Assembly: GCA_902765395.1 (NCBI GenBank)
Contig: CACWZP010000031.1
Coordinates: 1 to 57,384 of the forward strand
Reading direction: 5' to 3'
From: an uncultured Eubacteriales bacterium
GTDB lineage: Bacteria > Bacillota > Clostridia > Christensenellales > Aristaeellaceae
Length of the DNA stretch: 57,384 nucleotides
Part shown: piece by piece, positions 24,134-32,962 of the stretch
Layout: each line of letters starts with the position of its first letter
Position numbering within the stretch: position 1 is the stretch's first letter
Made by a program: the position numbers and the translations under genes
The notes under the pieces: model-generated
What the model was told of the DNA's origin: nothing
Seen by the model: the letters and a program-made list of their open reading frames with translations, nothing else
Databases searched by the model: none

Positions 24134-26504
24134 TGTGTGCCTCCAGGAAGGTTTCGATGTGCCAGCCCTCGTCCTCCGGCGTCAGCGTGACCATGCCCAG
24201 ATCCCGGGTGAGGAGCGTCCTCGCCCCGGCGGCGTCCAGCTTGTCCAGCGTGTCCCGGGAGGGATGGCCGAAGCTGTTTTCGCCCACGCTGACCACGGCG
24301 ATCTGCGGCGTCACGGCGTCCAGGAACCGCTGGCTCGTGGCCTTGGCCGAGCCGTGGTGGGCCACCTTCAGTATGTCCGCGTCCGGCAGGATCGGCGGCT
24401 CGCCGGCCTCGCTCAGGTCTCCGGTGAACAGCACGCTCCGGCCCTGGCAGGTCAGCAGCGTAAGCAATGACATGTCGTTGACCTCATCGGGCTGGCTGCC
24501 CGGCATGGGCGAGAACACTTTCACCATCGCCCCGCCCGCCAGCGCCACCTCGTCCCAGGCGCGCAGCTCGACGATCGGGATGTCCATGTCCCGCGCCAGG
24601 TCGATGGCCTCGGTGATGGTCGGCGCGGTGTTCTCCGGGGTGAACCAGCCCTCGGGCACGTAGATCGCGCCGGGCCGGAAGTTGGAGAGTATGTCGGTCA
24701 GCCCCGCCGCATGGTCCTGGTGGGGGTGGGACAGGAACACCGCGTCCAGCCTGAGGCACGTGGCGTTCAGATAGTCCGCCGCCGGGGTGTAGGTGTCGCC
24801 CGCGTCGAACAGATAGGTGTGTCCCTTGGTGCGCACGATGGCGCAGTCCGCCTGCCCGGCGTCCATGAAGATCACGGTGAAGGGCCAGGCACGCGCCAGC
24901 GTGATGACCGCGGACACGCCCGCCAGCAGGAGCAGCGCGAAGGGCATCCACCGGCGCAGGCCCAGCCGGATCCTGCTCAGCTCCGATGCCGCCAGTACCA
25001 CCAGCCAGTGGATCAGCGTCAGCCAGCCGGGATAGCGGCCGAAATGGGCGCCCGCGGCGGGCAGCCGGAAGCTGTAGCGCGTGGCGGACACCAGCAGCGA
25101 AAAGATCGCGTCCGGCACCCTGGCCAGCAGCATCCCCAGAGGCAGCCAGACCGCCGAGAGGATCAGCGCCGCCAGCGCCAGCACATAGCCCGCCATGCAC
25201 AGCGGCACGCACACCAGGTTGAACGGCAGCGACAATAGCGGCTGCACCCCGAAGAAGGCCACCACCGCCGGGAGCGTGGCCAGCTGGGCCGCCAGAGACG
25301 CGCACAGCAGCGAGGGGAAGTAATAGGCCGCGTTCAGCCACAGCCGCCTCATGCCCGTCGCCTTCTCGCGGCGCTTGTCCAGCAGCGTCAGGCCCGTGAG
25401 GCTCATCAGCGGCGGCATCAGCAGCAGTATGCCCGCCGACGCCGAGAACGACAGCACGAAACCCGCGTCGCCCACGGCAAGCGGATGAACCAGCAGGTAT
25501 CCAAGCATCGCCACGGATAGCCGGGTGACCGGGTCACTGGCGTGGCCGATCAGCGGCGCGAAGCACACCAGCGCGAACATGATCATCGCCCGCACGAACG
25601 GTGCGTTGAAGCCGATCAGGGCGCCGTAGGGAATGAGCAGCAACACAGCGACGACGCTCGCGCGCCTGCGGTTCATGAACAGGCCCAGCACCAGCGACAA
25701 AAGCGCCGCCAACACCGTCACGTGCAGGCCGGAGATGCTGATGAGATGGGCCGTGCCCGTGCGATTCAGCGAAGTGCGGAACTCCTCGTCCAGCATGCTC
25801 CGGTCGCCCAACACCAGTGCCCGCACCAGGGCTGCGTTCCCAGGGAACAGGGCGTCAATGCGCCGGGAGACAGCCCGGCGGACGTCGATCACTGCGGAAT
25901 GGGCGTCCCGCCGGATCTCCAACCGCTTCACGTCAGGAAGCTTCGCCGTGGCGTAGGCGGAGAGCCCCTGGCGGTTCAGGTACTCGCCGAAGTCGAACTC
26001 ATAGGGATTCGTCACCGCGTCCGCCGTCCAGAGGGAGCCGGTCATCTCAAGCCGCTGGCCGTACTCCACCGCGTCGGCGCTCAACGGTTCCTCGTCGCGA
26101 ATGTACAGCCGAACGGTGAGATCCGACGGCTCGCCGTCCACGCTCTCCAGGCGGAATTTGCAGATCAGGCGGCCCGTGTCCGGGTTCAGGAAGGGCTCGG
26201 AGACCACGCGGCCGGTCATCGGAACGGATTGCGCCTCCTCCACCGCCGGAAGGGAGTCAAGCGCCAGCTCCATCCGCGCCACGCCCGCCGCGAAGCCCAC
26301 CGCCAGCAAAATAAGCGCAAACGCGCGCCTGCGGGAGCGCAGCGCCACGGTTAGAGCCGCCAGCACCGCCAGCGCACTGAGGCAAGCCCATACCGGCATC
26401 GGGCGGCCCTTCGCCGCGATCAGCCCCAGCAGGAACGCCGCGACAAAGCAGGCCAGCGGCCGCGCGTGCGCCTGGCGAAAGATGAAGAAGTCGCCGCGCT
26501 TCAT
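24120..26504 (-). CDS. comEC: ComEC/Rec2 DNA-uptake channel protein
   Basis: ComEC carries single-stranded DNA across the membrane during transformation. The 794-residue protein has an N-terminal two- to three-helix segment and an OB-like DUF4131 region (about residues 100-190). The central Competence domain includes LISISGLHVTVLAALLSL and about eight helices. The C-terminal metallo-beta-lactamase domain, from about residue 530 (FMDAGQADCAIVRTKG), carries LSHPHQDHAAGL, GDLSEAGE and KVAHHGSAKA. All three domains are complete with no breaks. It follows an MBL hydrolase gene by one base and overlaps holA. Other competence genes are not in the window. Confidence 0.95.
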   Translation of the reverse strand: MKRGDFFIFRQAHARPLACFVAAFLLGLIAAKGRPMPVWACLSALAVLAALTVALRSRRRAFALILLAVGFAAGVARMELALDSLPAVEEAQSVPMTGRVVSEPFLNPDTGRLICKFRLESVDGEPSDLTVRLYIRDEEPLSADAVEYGQRLEMTGSLWTADAVTNPYEFDFGEYLNRQGLSAYATAKLPDVKRLEIRRDAHSAVIDVRRAVSRRIDALFPGNAALVRALVLGDRSMLDEEFRTSLNRTGTAHLISISGLHVTVLAALLSLVLGLFMNRRRASVVAVLLLIPYGALIGFNAPFVRAMIMFALVCFAPLIGHASDPVTRLSVAMLGYLLVHPLAVGDAGFVLSFSASAGILLLMPPLMSLTGLTLLDKRREKATGMRRLWLNAAYYFPSLLCASLAAQLATLPAVVAFFGVQPLLSLPFNLVCVPLCMAGYVLALAALILSAVWLPLGMLLARVPDAIFSLLVSATRYSFRLPAAGAHFGRYPGWLTLIHWLVVLAASELSRIRLGLRRWMPFALLLLAGVSAVITLARAWPFTVIFMDAGQADCAIVRTKGHTYLFDAGDTYTPAADYLNATCLRLDAVFLSHPHQDHAAGLTDILSNFRPGAIYVPEGWFTPENTAPTITEAIDLARDMDIPIVELRAWDEVALAGGAMVKVFSPMPGSQPDEVNDMSLLTLLTCQGRSVLFTGDLSEAGEPPILPDADILKVAHHGSAKATSQRFLDAVTPQIAVVSVGENSFGHPSRDTLDKLDAAGARTLLTRDLGMVTLTPEDEGWHIETFLEAHNDLE

Positions 26505-26505
26505 G

Positions 26506-27219
26506 TCAGATGTAGTAGGTCTCGCCCAGCTCAGCCAGCTCCGCGGCGGGGAAGGCCGTCCGCGCCTCCGCGAGCAGCGCCTGGGGGTCGTACTTCGGGT
26601 TCAGGTGGGTCAGCAGCAGCCTTCCCGCCCGGGTATTCTTCGCCAGCTCGCCGCAGAGCCGCGCGGAGTAGTGCGGCGCGGTGAACTTGTGATCGGCTTC
26701 GGAGAGCCCGCAGTCCGCCAGCAGGAGGCTCGCACCCTCGCAGAACAGCTCCACCAGCGCGTCCTGGTTGGAGTCCCCGGTGAACACGAAGCGCGCGCCG
26801 TCGCACTCCACGGCGATGGCGTTGGTGGGCACCGGGTGGCACGCCGGGGTGAAGGAGACGCGCATCTCGCCGATGGTCGCGTCCCTGGCCTCCCACAGGT
26901 CAAAGCAGGGGGCCTTCAGCAGGGCGTACACCGCCTCCGGCTCGTCCGGCGCGTAGACCGGCAGGGGCCTGGGCCGGGGATGGAACTGCAGCGCGTACTG
27001 CATGGGCAGCATGTCTGACATGTGGTCGTAGTGCAGGTGCGAAAGGATCACCGCGTCCAGCGACGCGGGGCCGCCCTCGTCCATCAGGCGGTTGAGCACG
27101 CCCGTGCCGCAGTCGATCAGTATGCGGGTGTCGCCGCTGTCGCTGGTGAGCAGATAGCCGGAACAGGCGCCGCCCGGCGCTGGATAGGGGCCGTTGTTGC
27201 CCAGGATTTTAAGGATCAT
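26506..27219 (-). CDS. MBL-fold metallohydrolase (RNase Z-like/YhfI group)
   Basis: This 237-residue cytoplasmic hydrolase has the metal-binding HLHYDHMSD motif near residues 60-68, FTGDSNQD near 140-147 and a late LLTHLNPKYDP. Its opening, LKILGNNGPYPAPGGACSGYLL, is typical of small RNase Z-like MBL proteins such as YhfI. Function in this group is not settled; phosphodiesterase activity is likely. The frame extends upstream, but AAGGAG is nine bases before the ATG at 27219. It is the first gene of a probable three-gene operon with comEC and holA. Confidence 0.85.
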   Translation of the reverse strand: MILKILGNNGPYPAPGGACSGYLLTSDSGDTRILIDCGTGVLNRLMDEGGPASLDAVILSHLHYDHMSDMLPMQYALQFHPRPRPLPVYAPDEPEAVYALLKAPCFDLWEARDATIGEMRVSFTPACHPVPTNAIAVECDGARFVFTGDSNQDALVELFCEGASLLLADCGLSEADHKFTAPHYSARLCGELAKNTRAGRLLLTHLNPKYDPQALLAEARTAFPAAELAELGETYYI

Positions 27220-27351
27220 GGCATTATACTCCTTGTGTACATAAATATCTATTTTAATTATACCAGAAACGCCGCCGCCGCACAACAAAAACCGTCATGC
27301 CGGAGCGCGAAAAAACATAGAATCTGGCAGATTGAGCGAAGGAGTGAGCGC

Positions 27352-29085
27352 ATGAACTATTTTGGCGTCTATCATTCGGACTATTCCCGCGCCGGCAGTG
27401 CCCGGGTGGACGGCGGCGTGTGCGACGCGCCATGCATGACCAAGGGCCGCATGACGCTCTGCGCCGACGGCATCGCCTCCGAGGGCGGCGCGCTGGCCAT
27501 GGCCCGGGGCCGCATGAGGAATCGGCGGGCACTGGCGGCGTCGCTGGAATGCCCGGCGGACGCCTCCCCGGCGCGGCTGGTGCTGGCGGCGTACCGGAAG
27601 TGGGGCGAAGATTATCCCCGCCGCATCGAGGGACCGGTGGCCACCTGCGTGATGGATTCCGGCGCGGACGCGCTGGTGCTGACCCGGGACAGGATGGGGG
27701 AGCAGCCGGTGTTCTACGTGCTGCGCAAGACCACCACCGCCTTTGCCGACCACCCGGATACGCTGCTCAAGTCCAACCGGCTGGAGCCCGTGGCCGACGG
27801 GGACTGCCTGCGGGAGCTGTTTGGCCTGGGGCCTGCCCGGAGCCCCGGCAGGACGTACTACCGGGACATGGCCATGCTGGAGCCGGGCTGTGCGCTTGTA
27901 ATCCGGGAGAACCGGGCGCGCGTCGATCGCTATTTCGACATTGAGGACGCGCCGCACGTCGAGGACGCGGCTACCACCGTATCCCGGGTGCGCGCGCTGC
28001 TGGAGGACGCCGTGGCGGACGTCGCGCCGCTGAAGCCCTGTGTGATGCTCTCCGGCGGGCTGGACTCCACGGCGCTGACGGCGCTGCTGCGCCAGCGTAT
28101 GGACAATGTGCGCAGCTTTTCGGTGGACTACCTGGACAACGATCGGGACTTTCGCCCCAACGCCTTCCGCCCGGAGATGGACGCGCCATATGTCAGGCTG
28201 GCCGTCGGCGCGCTGCGCACCCAGCACCGCTTCGTCACGCTGGACGCCCAGGGGTTGATCCGGGGGCTGGACCGGGCCATGTCGCTGCGGGGCTTTCCGG
28301 GCATGGCGGACATCGATTCGTCGCTGATGCTGCTGTCCGGGGAGATTGCCCGTTTCGATAGTCATGTGGTCTCGGGCGAATGCGGCGACGAGGTCTTCGG
28401 TGGCTATCCCTGGTTTGCGTCGGATGCGCCGCTGGACGGCTTTCCCTGGTCGGGCTCGCTCGAACTGCGGGAAAGGCTGCTGCGGCCTGAGATCCGGGAT
28501 AAGCTGCGGCTATCAGAGTATGTGCGCGACACCTTCGACGCGCGCAAGTCGCGGGCCGATCCCGGCGCAGCGTTCGATCAGAATGAGCGCAGGCTGCGGA
28601 CCATGCAGCGGCTCTGCTTTGAGTACTTCATGCCGAATCTGCAGGAGCGGGCCGTTCGGATGTGCGCCGGTGCGGGGGTGGAGGTGCTGACGCCGCTGTG
28701 CGACGACCGGCTGGTGACTTACGTCTACAACGTGCCCTGGGACATGAAGTTCATGGATGGGCAGGAGAAGGGGCTGTTCCGCGCCGCCGTGCGGGACCTG
28801 CTGCCGGACAAGCTGCTTAGGCGCAAAAAAAGCCCCTATCCGAAGACCTGCAGCCCGCGATTCGCGGAGCTGGCGCGCCATCTGGCATCGCGGCTGGTGT
28901 CGGACAGGGAAGCGCCCATATTCGATTTTGTGGATCGCAAGGGGGTGTCAGAGATCGCCCAGTCCGACCTGAACCCGGCGGACACGCCCTGGTTCGGCCA
29001 GCTGATGGCGGGGCCGCAGCTGCTGGGCTACCTGTGGCAGGTGAACCGCTGGATGGCGGAGCGCGGCGTCACGGCGCGGGCGTGA
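27352..29085 (+). CDS. Asparagine synthase-like protein lacking the N-terminal glutaminase cysteine
   Basis: This 577-residue protein has the two-domain AsnB layout. The N-terminal class II glutaminase-like domain (about 1-190) keeps LTRDRMGEQPVFY but begins MNYFGVY, so the catalytic Cys-2 that follows the initiator Met in AsnB is absent. The C-terminal ATP-pyrophosphatase domain has SGGLDST (234-240), SGECGDEVFGGYPW and KKSPYPKT, all intact. It should therefore activate a carboxylate with ATP but use free ammonia or another amine, as in beta-lactam synthetase and lasso-peptide cyclases. AAGGAG precedes the ATG at 27352. Its 3' end overlaps the convergent GerMN gene by 17 bases. The substrate is unknown. 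Confidence 0.82.
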   Translation: MNYFGVYHSDYSRAGSARVDGGVCDAPCMTKGRMTLCADGIASEGGALAMARGRMRNRRALAASLECPADASPARLVLAAYRKWGEDYPRRIEGPVATCVMDSGADALVLTRDRMGEQPVFYVLRKTTTAFADHPDTLLKSNRLEPVADGDCLRELFGLGPARSPGRTYYRDMAMLEPGCALVIRENRARVDRYFDIEDAPHVEDAATTVSRVRALLEDAVADVAPLKPCVMLSGGLDSTALTALLRQRMDNVRSFSVDYLDNDRDFRPNAFRPEMDAPYVRLAVGALRTQHRFVTLDAQGLIRGLDRAMSLRGFPGMADIDSSLMLLSGEIARFDSHVVSGECGDEVFGGYPWFASDAPLDGFPWSGSLELRERLLRPEIRDKLRLSEYVRDTFDARKSRADPGAAFDQNERRLRTMQRLCFEYFMPNLQERAVRMCAGAGVEVLTPLCDDRLVTYVYNVPWDMKFMDGQEKGLFRAAVRDLLPDKLLRRKKSPYPKTCSPRFAELARHLASRLVSDREAPIFDFVDRKGVSEIAQSDLNPADTPWFGQLMAGPQLLGYLWQVNRWMAERGVTARA

Positions 29086-30546
29086 CCTCCGACTCGGGCG
29101 TGGCGGTGGTCGCCGCCGCCACGATGCCCGGATTGGGCAGCAGCGCGCTGCGCAAATAGATGCTGCCGGCCAGGGTGTCCGCGGGGCTGCCCTCGATATA
29201 GAACCGGGCTGCGCGGATGCCGTCCAGGGCGCACAGGGTGTTCACCATGGCGTACACCAGATCCCGTTCAGCCCGCGGGCTCAGGTTCTGGCAGCTCCGG
29301 TAGAAGTTGGCGGACAGGTTCACCCGGGCCACGCCGCCCACCACCTGCACGCCCAGCAGGTCCTCAGGATAGATGGCGGCGGAGACGGGCAGCCGAAGGG
29401 CCGAGCCCTCGGCATTTGTGTAGCTGAAAAGCTCCGTCAACAGGCGCTTGGGTGACAGCGCGCTGCGCATGGACAGCGGCCTCTCCGCGGCAGTCAGCCG
29501 GTCGCCCTCGTCCAGCAGGTACACCCGTCGCTGAATTGCAGGATCACTTCGCCGACGGCGCACATGGTGATGGGTTCGCCGTTCATCATGATGCGCACGG
29601 CGTCCAGCTCTGGCAGGAAGGAAGTCATGGTCAGGGTGACGGCCCCCGCCAGCTCCCACACCTCCAGACCCGAGAAGGCCAGGTAGTTGGCCAGGGTGGA
29701 GGAGAAGTTCAACGACAGCACCCGCTCGCCCGTGGGCAGGATCTCGATCACCGGGCCGCCTTCCATCAGCTCCGCGCCCTCGGGGATAGAGGCGATGGCA
29801 CAGGCCTCGTCCTGCGGACCGGCCTTCATCGCTTCGATCAGCGCCGAGGCGAAGTCGCCGCCCGTGACGGACAGCGCCCGCAGCTCCGGCACCAGCCACC
29901 TGCCGTCTTCGGTGGGGAAGTAGAGCGTGGCGACGCGCTCGATGGGCGCGGCGTCCGAACGATCCATCCGGTCGCGCTCGGCCTGCAGCTGGGCATAGGC
30001 GGTGGTGACGCTGGGGATCACCGCCGTCTGCACGCCAAGGGGCAGGGAGCGGCAGCTCTCGCTGCGATCCGCGATCAGCACATTCGCGCCCCTGACCCCC
30101 TGCACGCCCAGCAGCGTGTTGCAGACAGACGCCTCCAGGGCCAGCAGCTCCTGGTCAGATGTGGCGTTGCGGGCGTCGATGGAAAGGTTGGCCGTCGCCA
30201 CGCCGCAGGCGAATTCGCAGTCCAGCAGCTTCACGTCCGCCATGGCGCGGTTTCCGTCCGCCAGCAGCGCGTTCACCGCGGCCTCGGGCAGGCTTTCGCC
30301 CACCTCCGCGCGGATGCCCTGGGTGACGGCGGAGAAGCCGGAATAGTCAGGGGAGACCCGGTAGAGGGTCACCTCTGTGGATGCCCCGGAGACGCTCTCC
30401 CCGAGGATCATGTTGTCGGCCTCGTCCGGGGGCTCCGGCAGGCTGATCTCAGAGGCAGACTGGGAGACCGGCCCCCGCAGCGCGCAGCCCGACAGGGCGA
30501 GCGCAAGGCACAGCAAAAGCGCCGTCAGCGCGCTCAGCTTGCGCAT
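29069..30546 (-). pseudogene. Triple-GerMN lipoprotein gene with a frameshift
   Basis: The reading frame starts MRKLSALTALLLCLALALSG-C, a lipoprotein signal (lipobox LSGC). Two GerMN-like domains follow (about residues 58-175 and 205-330), then the frame runs into a stop at 29494. The adjacent frame resumes as RRVYLLDEGDRL with a third GerMN domain to the stop at 29069. Adding one base near 29530 (AGCGA to AGCCGA in coding sense) joins them into about 492 residues. GerMN domains are found in spore-germination protein GerM and in actinobacterial LpqB. It follows a response regulator and kinase on the same strand. It could be a true pseudogene, a recent mutation or a sequencing error. Confidence 0.8.
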
Positions 30547-30565
30547 GAAACCAACCTCCTTCCCG

Positions 30566-32110
30566 TCAGCTTTCCTTCTTCTTTTCCGCCAGCGGCAGCT
30601 CGATGATGAACGTCGAGCCCTTGCCGGGGGCGCTCTTGGCGGTGATGTTGCCGCCGTGCAGCAGCACGAACTGCTTGACGATGCTCAGCCCCAGGCCCGT
30701 GCCGCCGGTCTCCCGGGAGCGGGCCTTGTCCACTCGGTAGAAACGGTCGAAGATGTGGGGCAGGTCCGCCTCGGGGATGCCCACGCCGGTGTCCTGCACG
30801 CGGATGATGGCCTTCTTTCCGGCGCGGTTGAGCGTGCAATGCACCTCGCCGCCCCGGGGCGTGTACTTGATGGCGTTGTCGATGATGTTGTACACCACCT
30901 GCTGCAGCTTCAGCGCGTCGCCGTTCACTTCCAGCGATTCCTTCACCTGGCAGTCCAGCTCGATGCCGTTTTCCCGGGCGAGGGGAGAAAGGCGCTTCAC
31001 CTGCTCCTGCAGCAGGCCGCCGATGTCCAGCTCCTGCAGGTTCAGCTTCATGCCGCTGTCAATGTTCACCAACGTCAAAAGGTCGGACACGATGCCGTTC
31101 AGCCGGTCGATCTCCTTGTTCACGTCAGTGAGGAATTCCTTGGTCATGGCCGGGTCCATGGGGTCCTGGTACATCAGTGTCTCGATCAGGATCTTCATGG
31201 TGCTCAGCGGGGTCTTCAGTTCATGGGAGGCGTTGGAGACGAACTGGCTCCTGGAAGCGTCCAACTGCTCCAGCCGCTCGGACATGCTGTTGAAGGCCCG
31301 GGCCAGCCCGGCGAACTCGTTTTTGCCGCGCACGCGCACCCGGGCGGACAGGTCGCCCTTGCTCATGCGGGAAATGCCCTCGTTCAACTCGCCGATGGGC
31401 CGGGTGATAGTGCGCAGCACCAGCGCGTTGATCACCAGCACCGCCAGCGCCACCAGGGCCATCCAGGTGAGGATCTTGATCTGGATGTCCCGCAGGTTCT
31501 CGTAGATCTCCTGCACCTGGCTGATGTACACCAACACGCCCAGCAGGTTGTCGCCGTTCTGGATGGGGCTGGCGTAGACGCCGGTCATGGCGTTTGCGCC
31601 GGAAAAGCCGTTCAGCGCAGCCCGGAGCCAGTAATTCCCGGCGCTGCCGCTGCCGGCTTCATAGAAGCCATAGCCGCCCTCCGAGCCCTTCAGCACGCCG
31701 TCGATCTCGGTGGTGATGAAGCGCTGGCCGTTCATCTCAGACGCCGTGTCCACCTGCACCACGCACAGGCTGTCCAGCACCAGCACCCGGCTCTGCTGGG
31801 CGCGGGCGGTCTCCAGGGCGGCGTCATACATGCTCTGCGCATCAAAAGCGACCAAATAATCGCTGAAGGCCTCGGCGAGGTTTTCCGCGATTCTCTGGTC
31901 GTCCCGGGTGCGCTGGGTAAACAGATATTCGCCCATCAGCTGGATCACCGAGAAACCGATGACGGAGAACGCCACGACGATGATCAGCAGATAGGCGATG
32001 GTAATCTTCCAGCGTATGGAATGTATGAAGGTTTTAATCCTTGTCAGTGAAATAGTAGCCCACTCCCCACTTGGTGAAGATGTATTCAGGCTGGCTGGGC
32101 ACCTTTTCAA
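30566..32110 (-). CDS. WalK-like sensor histidine kinase
   Basis: This kinase of about 490-514 residues has a first helix (KITIAYLLIIVVAFSVIGFSV-like), an extracytoplasmic domain of about 150 residues, a second helix (ILTWMALVALAVLVINALVL-like) and HAMP. The H box is SHELKTPLSTMKILIETL, with N box IDNAIKYT and G boxes DTGVGIPEADL and GGTGLGLSIVKQF. No PAS domain is evident. The only standard start in frame is ATG 32110, which overlaps the regulator gene by 77 bases. The conserved protein begins about residue 25, at an ATT (32038) that overlaps the regulator's TAA, so the true start is uncertain. It sits between its regulator and the GerMN lipoprotein. Confidence 0.88.
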   Translation of the reverse strand: MKRCPASLNTSSPSGEWATISLTRIKTFIHSIRWKITIAYLLIIVVAFSVIGFSVIQLMGEYLFTQRTRDDQRIAENLAEAFSDYLVAFDAQSMYDAALETARAQQSRVLVLDSLCVVQVDTASEMNGQRFITTEIDGVLKGSEGGYGFYEAGSGSAGNYWLRAALNGFSGANAMTGVYASPIQNGDNLLGVLVYISQVQEIYENLRDIQIKILTWMALVALAVLVINALVLRTITRPIGELNEGISRMSKGDLSARVRVRGKNEFAGLARAFNSMSERLEQLDASRSQFVSNASHELKTPLSTMKILIETLMYQDPMDPAMTKEFLTDVNKEIDRLNGIVSDLLTLVNIDSGMKLNLQELDIGGLLQEQVKRLSPLARENGIELDCQVKESLEVNGDALKLQQVVYNIIDNAIKYTPRGGEVHCTLNRAGKKAIIRVQDTGVGIPEADLPHIFDRFYRVDKARSRETGGTGLGLSIVKQFVLLHGGNITAKSAPGKGSTFIIELPLAEKKKES

Positions 32111-32726
32111 TCTTCTCGCGCAGTCGGCGGATGTGCACGTCTACCGTGCGCAGATCGCCCAGGTAGTCATACTTCCAGATGGTTTCGAGCAGGTTTTCCC
32201 GGGAAAACACTTTGCCCCGGTTGGTGACGAACAGGTGCAGCAGGTCGAATTCCTTGGCGGTCAGGTTCACCTCGCGGCCCCCGACGGTGACGGAGCGGTT
32301 GTTCACGTTCAGCTGCATGTCCCGCACGGTGATCACACGCTGGCCGCTCTCGCGCTGCATCATGGCGGTGCGGCGGAAGATGGTGCGGATGCGGGCCTTG
32401 ACCTCCAGGATGTTGAAGGGCTTGGTCATGTAGTCGTCCGCGCCGTACTCCAGGCCCAGGATCTTGTCCATGTCGTCGCCCTTGGCGGTGAGCATGATGA
32501 TGGAGACGTTGCTGCGCTCGCGGATGCGCTGGCATACTTCGATGCCGTCGATCTTCGGCAGCATCACGTCCAGCAGAACCAGGTCGTACTGGCCGGAAAA
32601 GAACTTGTTGACGGCCTCTTCGCCGTCGGCGGCGGAATCCGTCTCGTAGCCGTCCTGCTCGAGAGAATATTTCAAACCTTTGACAATTAAGGGCTCGTCA
32701 TCCACGATCAAGATGCGCTTGGGCAT
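32034..32726 (-). CDS. WalR-like OmpR-family response regulator
   Basis: This 230-residue regulator has the receiver residues DDE (9-11), phospho-acceptor in LLDVMLPKIDG (about residue 53), MLTAKGDD and YMTKPFN. The winged-helix domain ends LGDLRTVDVHIRRLREKIE and GVGYYF, a C-terminus very like WalR/YycF. In low-GC Gram-positives WalRK governs cell-wall hydrolase genes. Here two D,D-carboxypeptidase genes lie divergently upstream, and a GerMN lipoprotein gene replaces the usual yycH/yycI. The ribosome-binding site GAGGAGG precedes the ATG. WalR identity is probable but not proven. Confidence 0.88.
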   Translation of the reverse strand: MPKRILIVDDEPLIVKGLKYSLEQDGYETDSAADGEEAVNKFFSGQYDLVLLDVMLPKIDGIEVCQRIRERSNVSIIMLTAKGDDMDKILGLEYGADDYMTKPFNILEVKARIRTIFRRTAMMQRESGQRVITVRDMQLNVNNRSVTVGGREVNLTAKEFDLLHLFVTNRGKVFSRENLLETIWKYDYLGDLRTVDVHIRRLREKIEKVPSQPEYIFTKWGVGYYFTDKD

Positions 32727-32801
32727 GGTGTATCCTCCTCTGAAGCCGTTGTAACAATGAATTGTATGAGTATGACATTACATTTTCACGATTTTGTTAT
32801 T

Positions 32802-32830
32802 ATTATAAACGATTCCTGACATGATTTCAA
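32802..32830 (-). promoter_or_regulatory. SigA-type promoter of the regulator-kinase-GerMN operon
   Basis: On the minus strand TTGAAA (32830-32825) and TATAAT (32807-32802) are separated by 17 bases, 75 bases before the regulator ATG. Confidence 0.65.
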
Positions 32831-32867
32831 GTTGTTTTTTTTAAATGTTAGGTTTTTATAGCTGTGC

Positions 32868-32896
32868 TGTACAAATTTCGCATCTGGTGATAAGAT
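32868..32896 (+). promoter_or_regulatory. Promoter of the first D,D-carboxypeptidase gene
   Basis: TGTACA (32868-32873) and TAAGAT (32891-32896) are separated by 17 bases. The -35 region GCTGTACAAAT is identical to that of the next carboxypeptidase gene. Confidence 0.6.
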
Positions 32897-32962
32897 ATAT
32901 AGTGAGCCGCATCGCGGCCAATCGCCCCGCCGGCCCCGTCCGGCGGCAGCAAGGAGACACGA

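Noticed and set aside
29494-30546. Treating the first GerMN frame as a complete gene
   Set aside because: Its last residues are not conserved, and the next frame continues at once with another GerMN domain, so a single frameshifted gene explains the data better.
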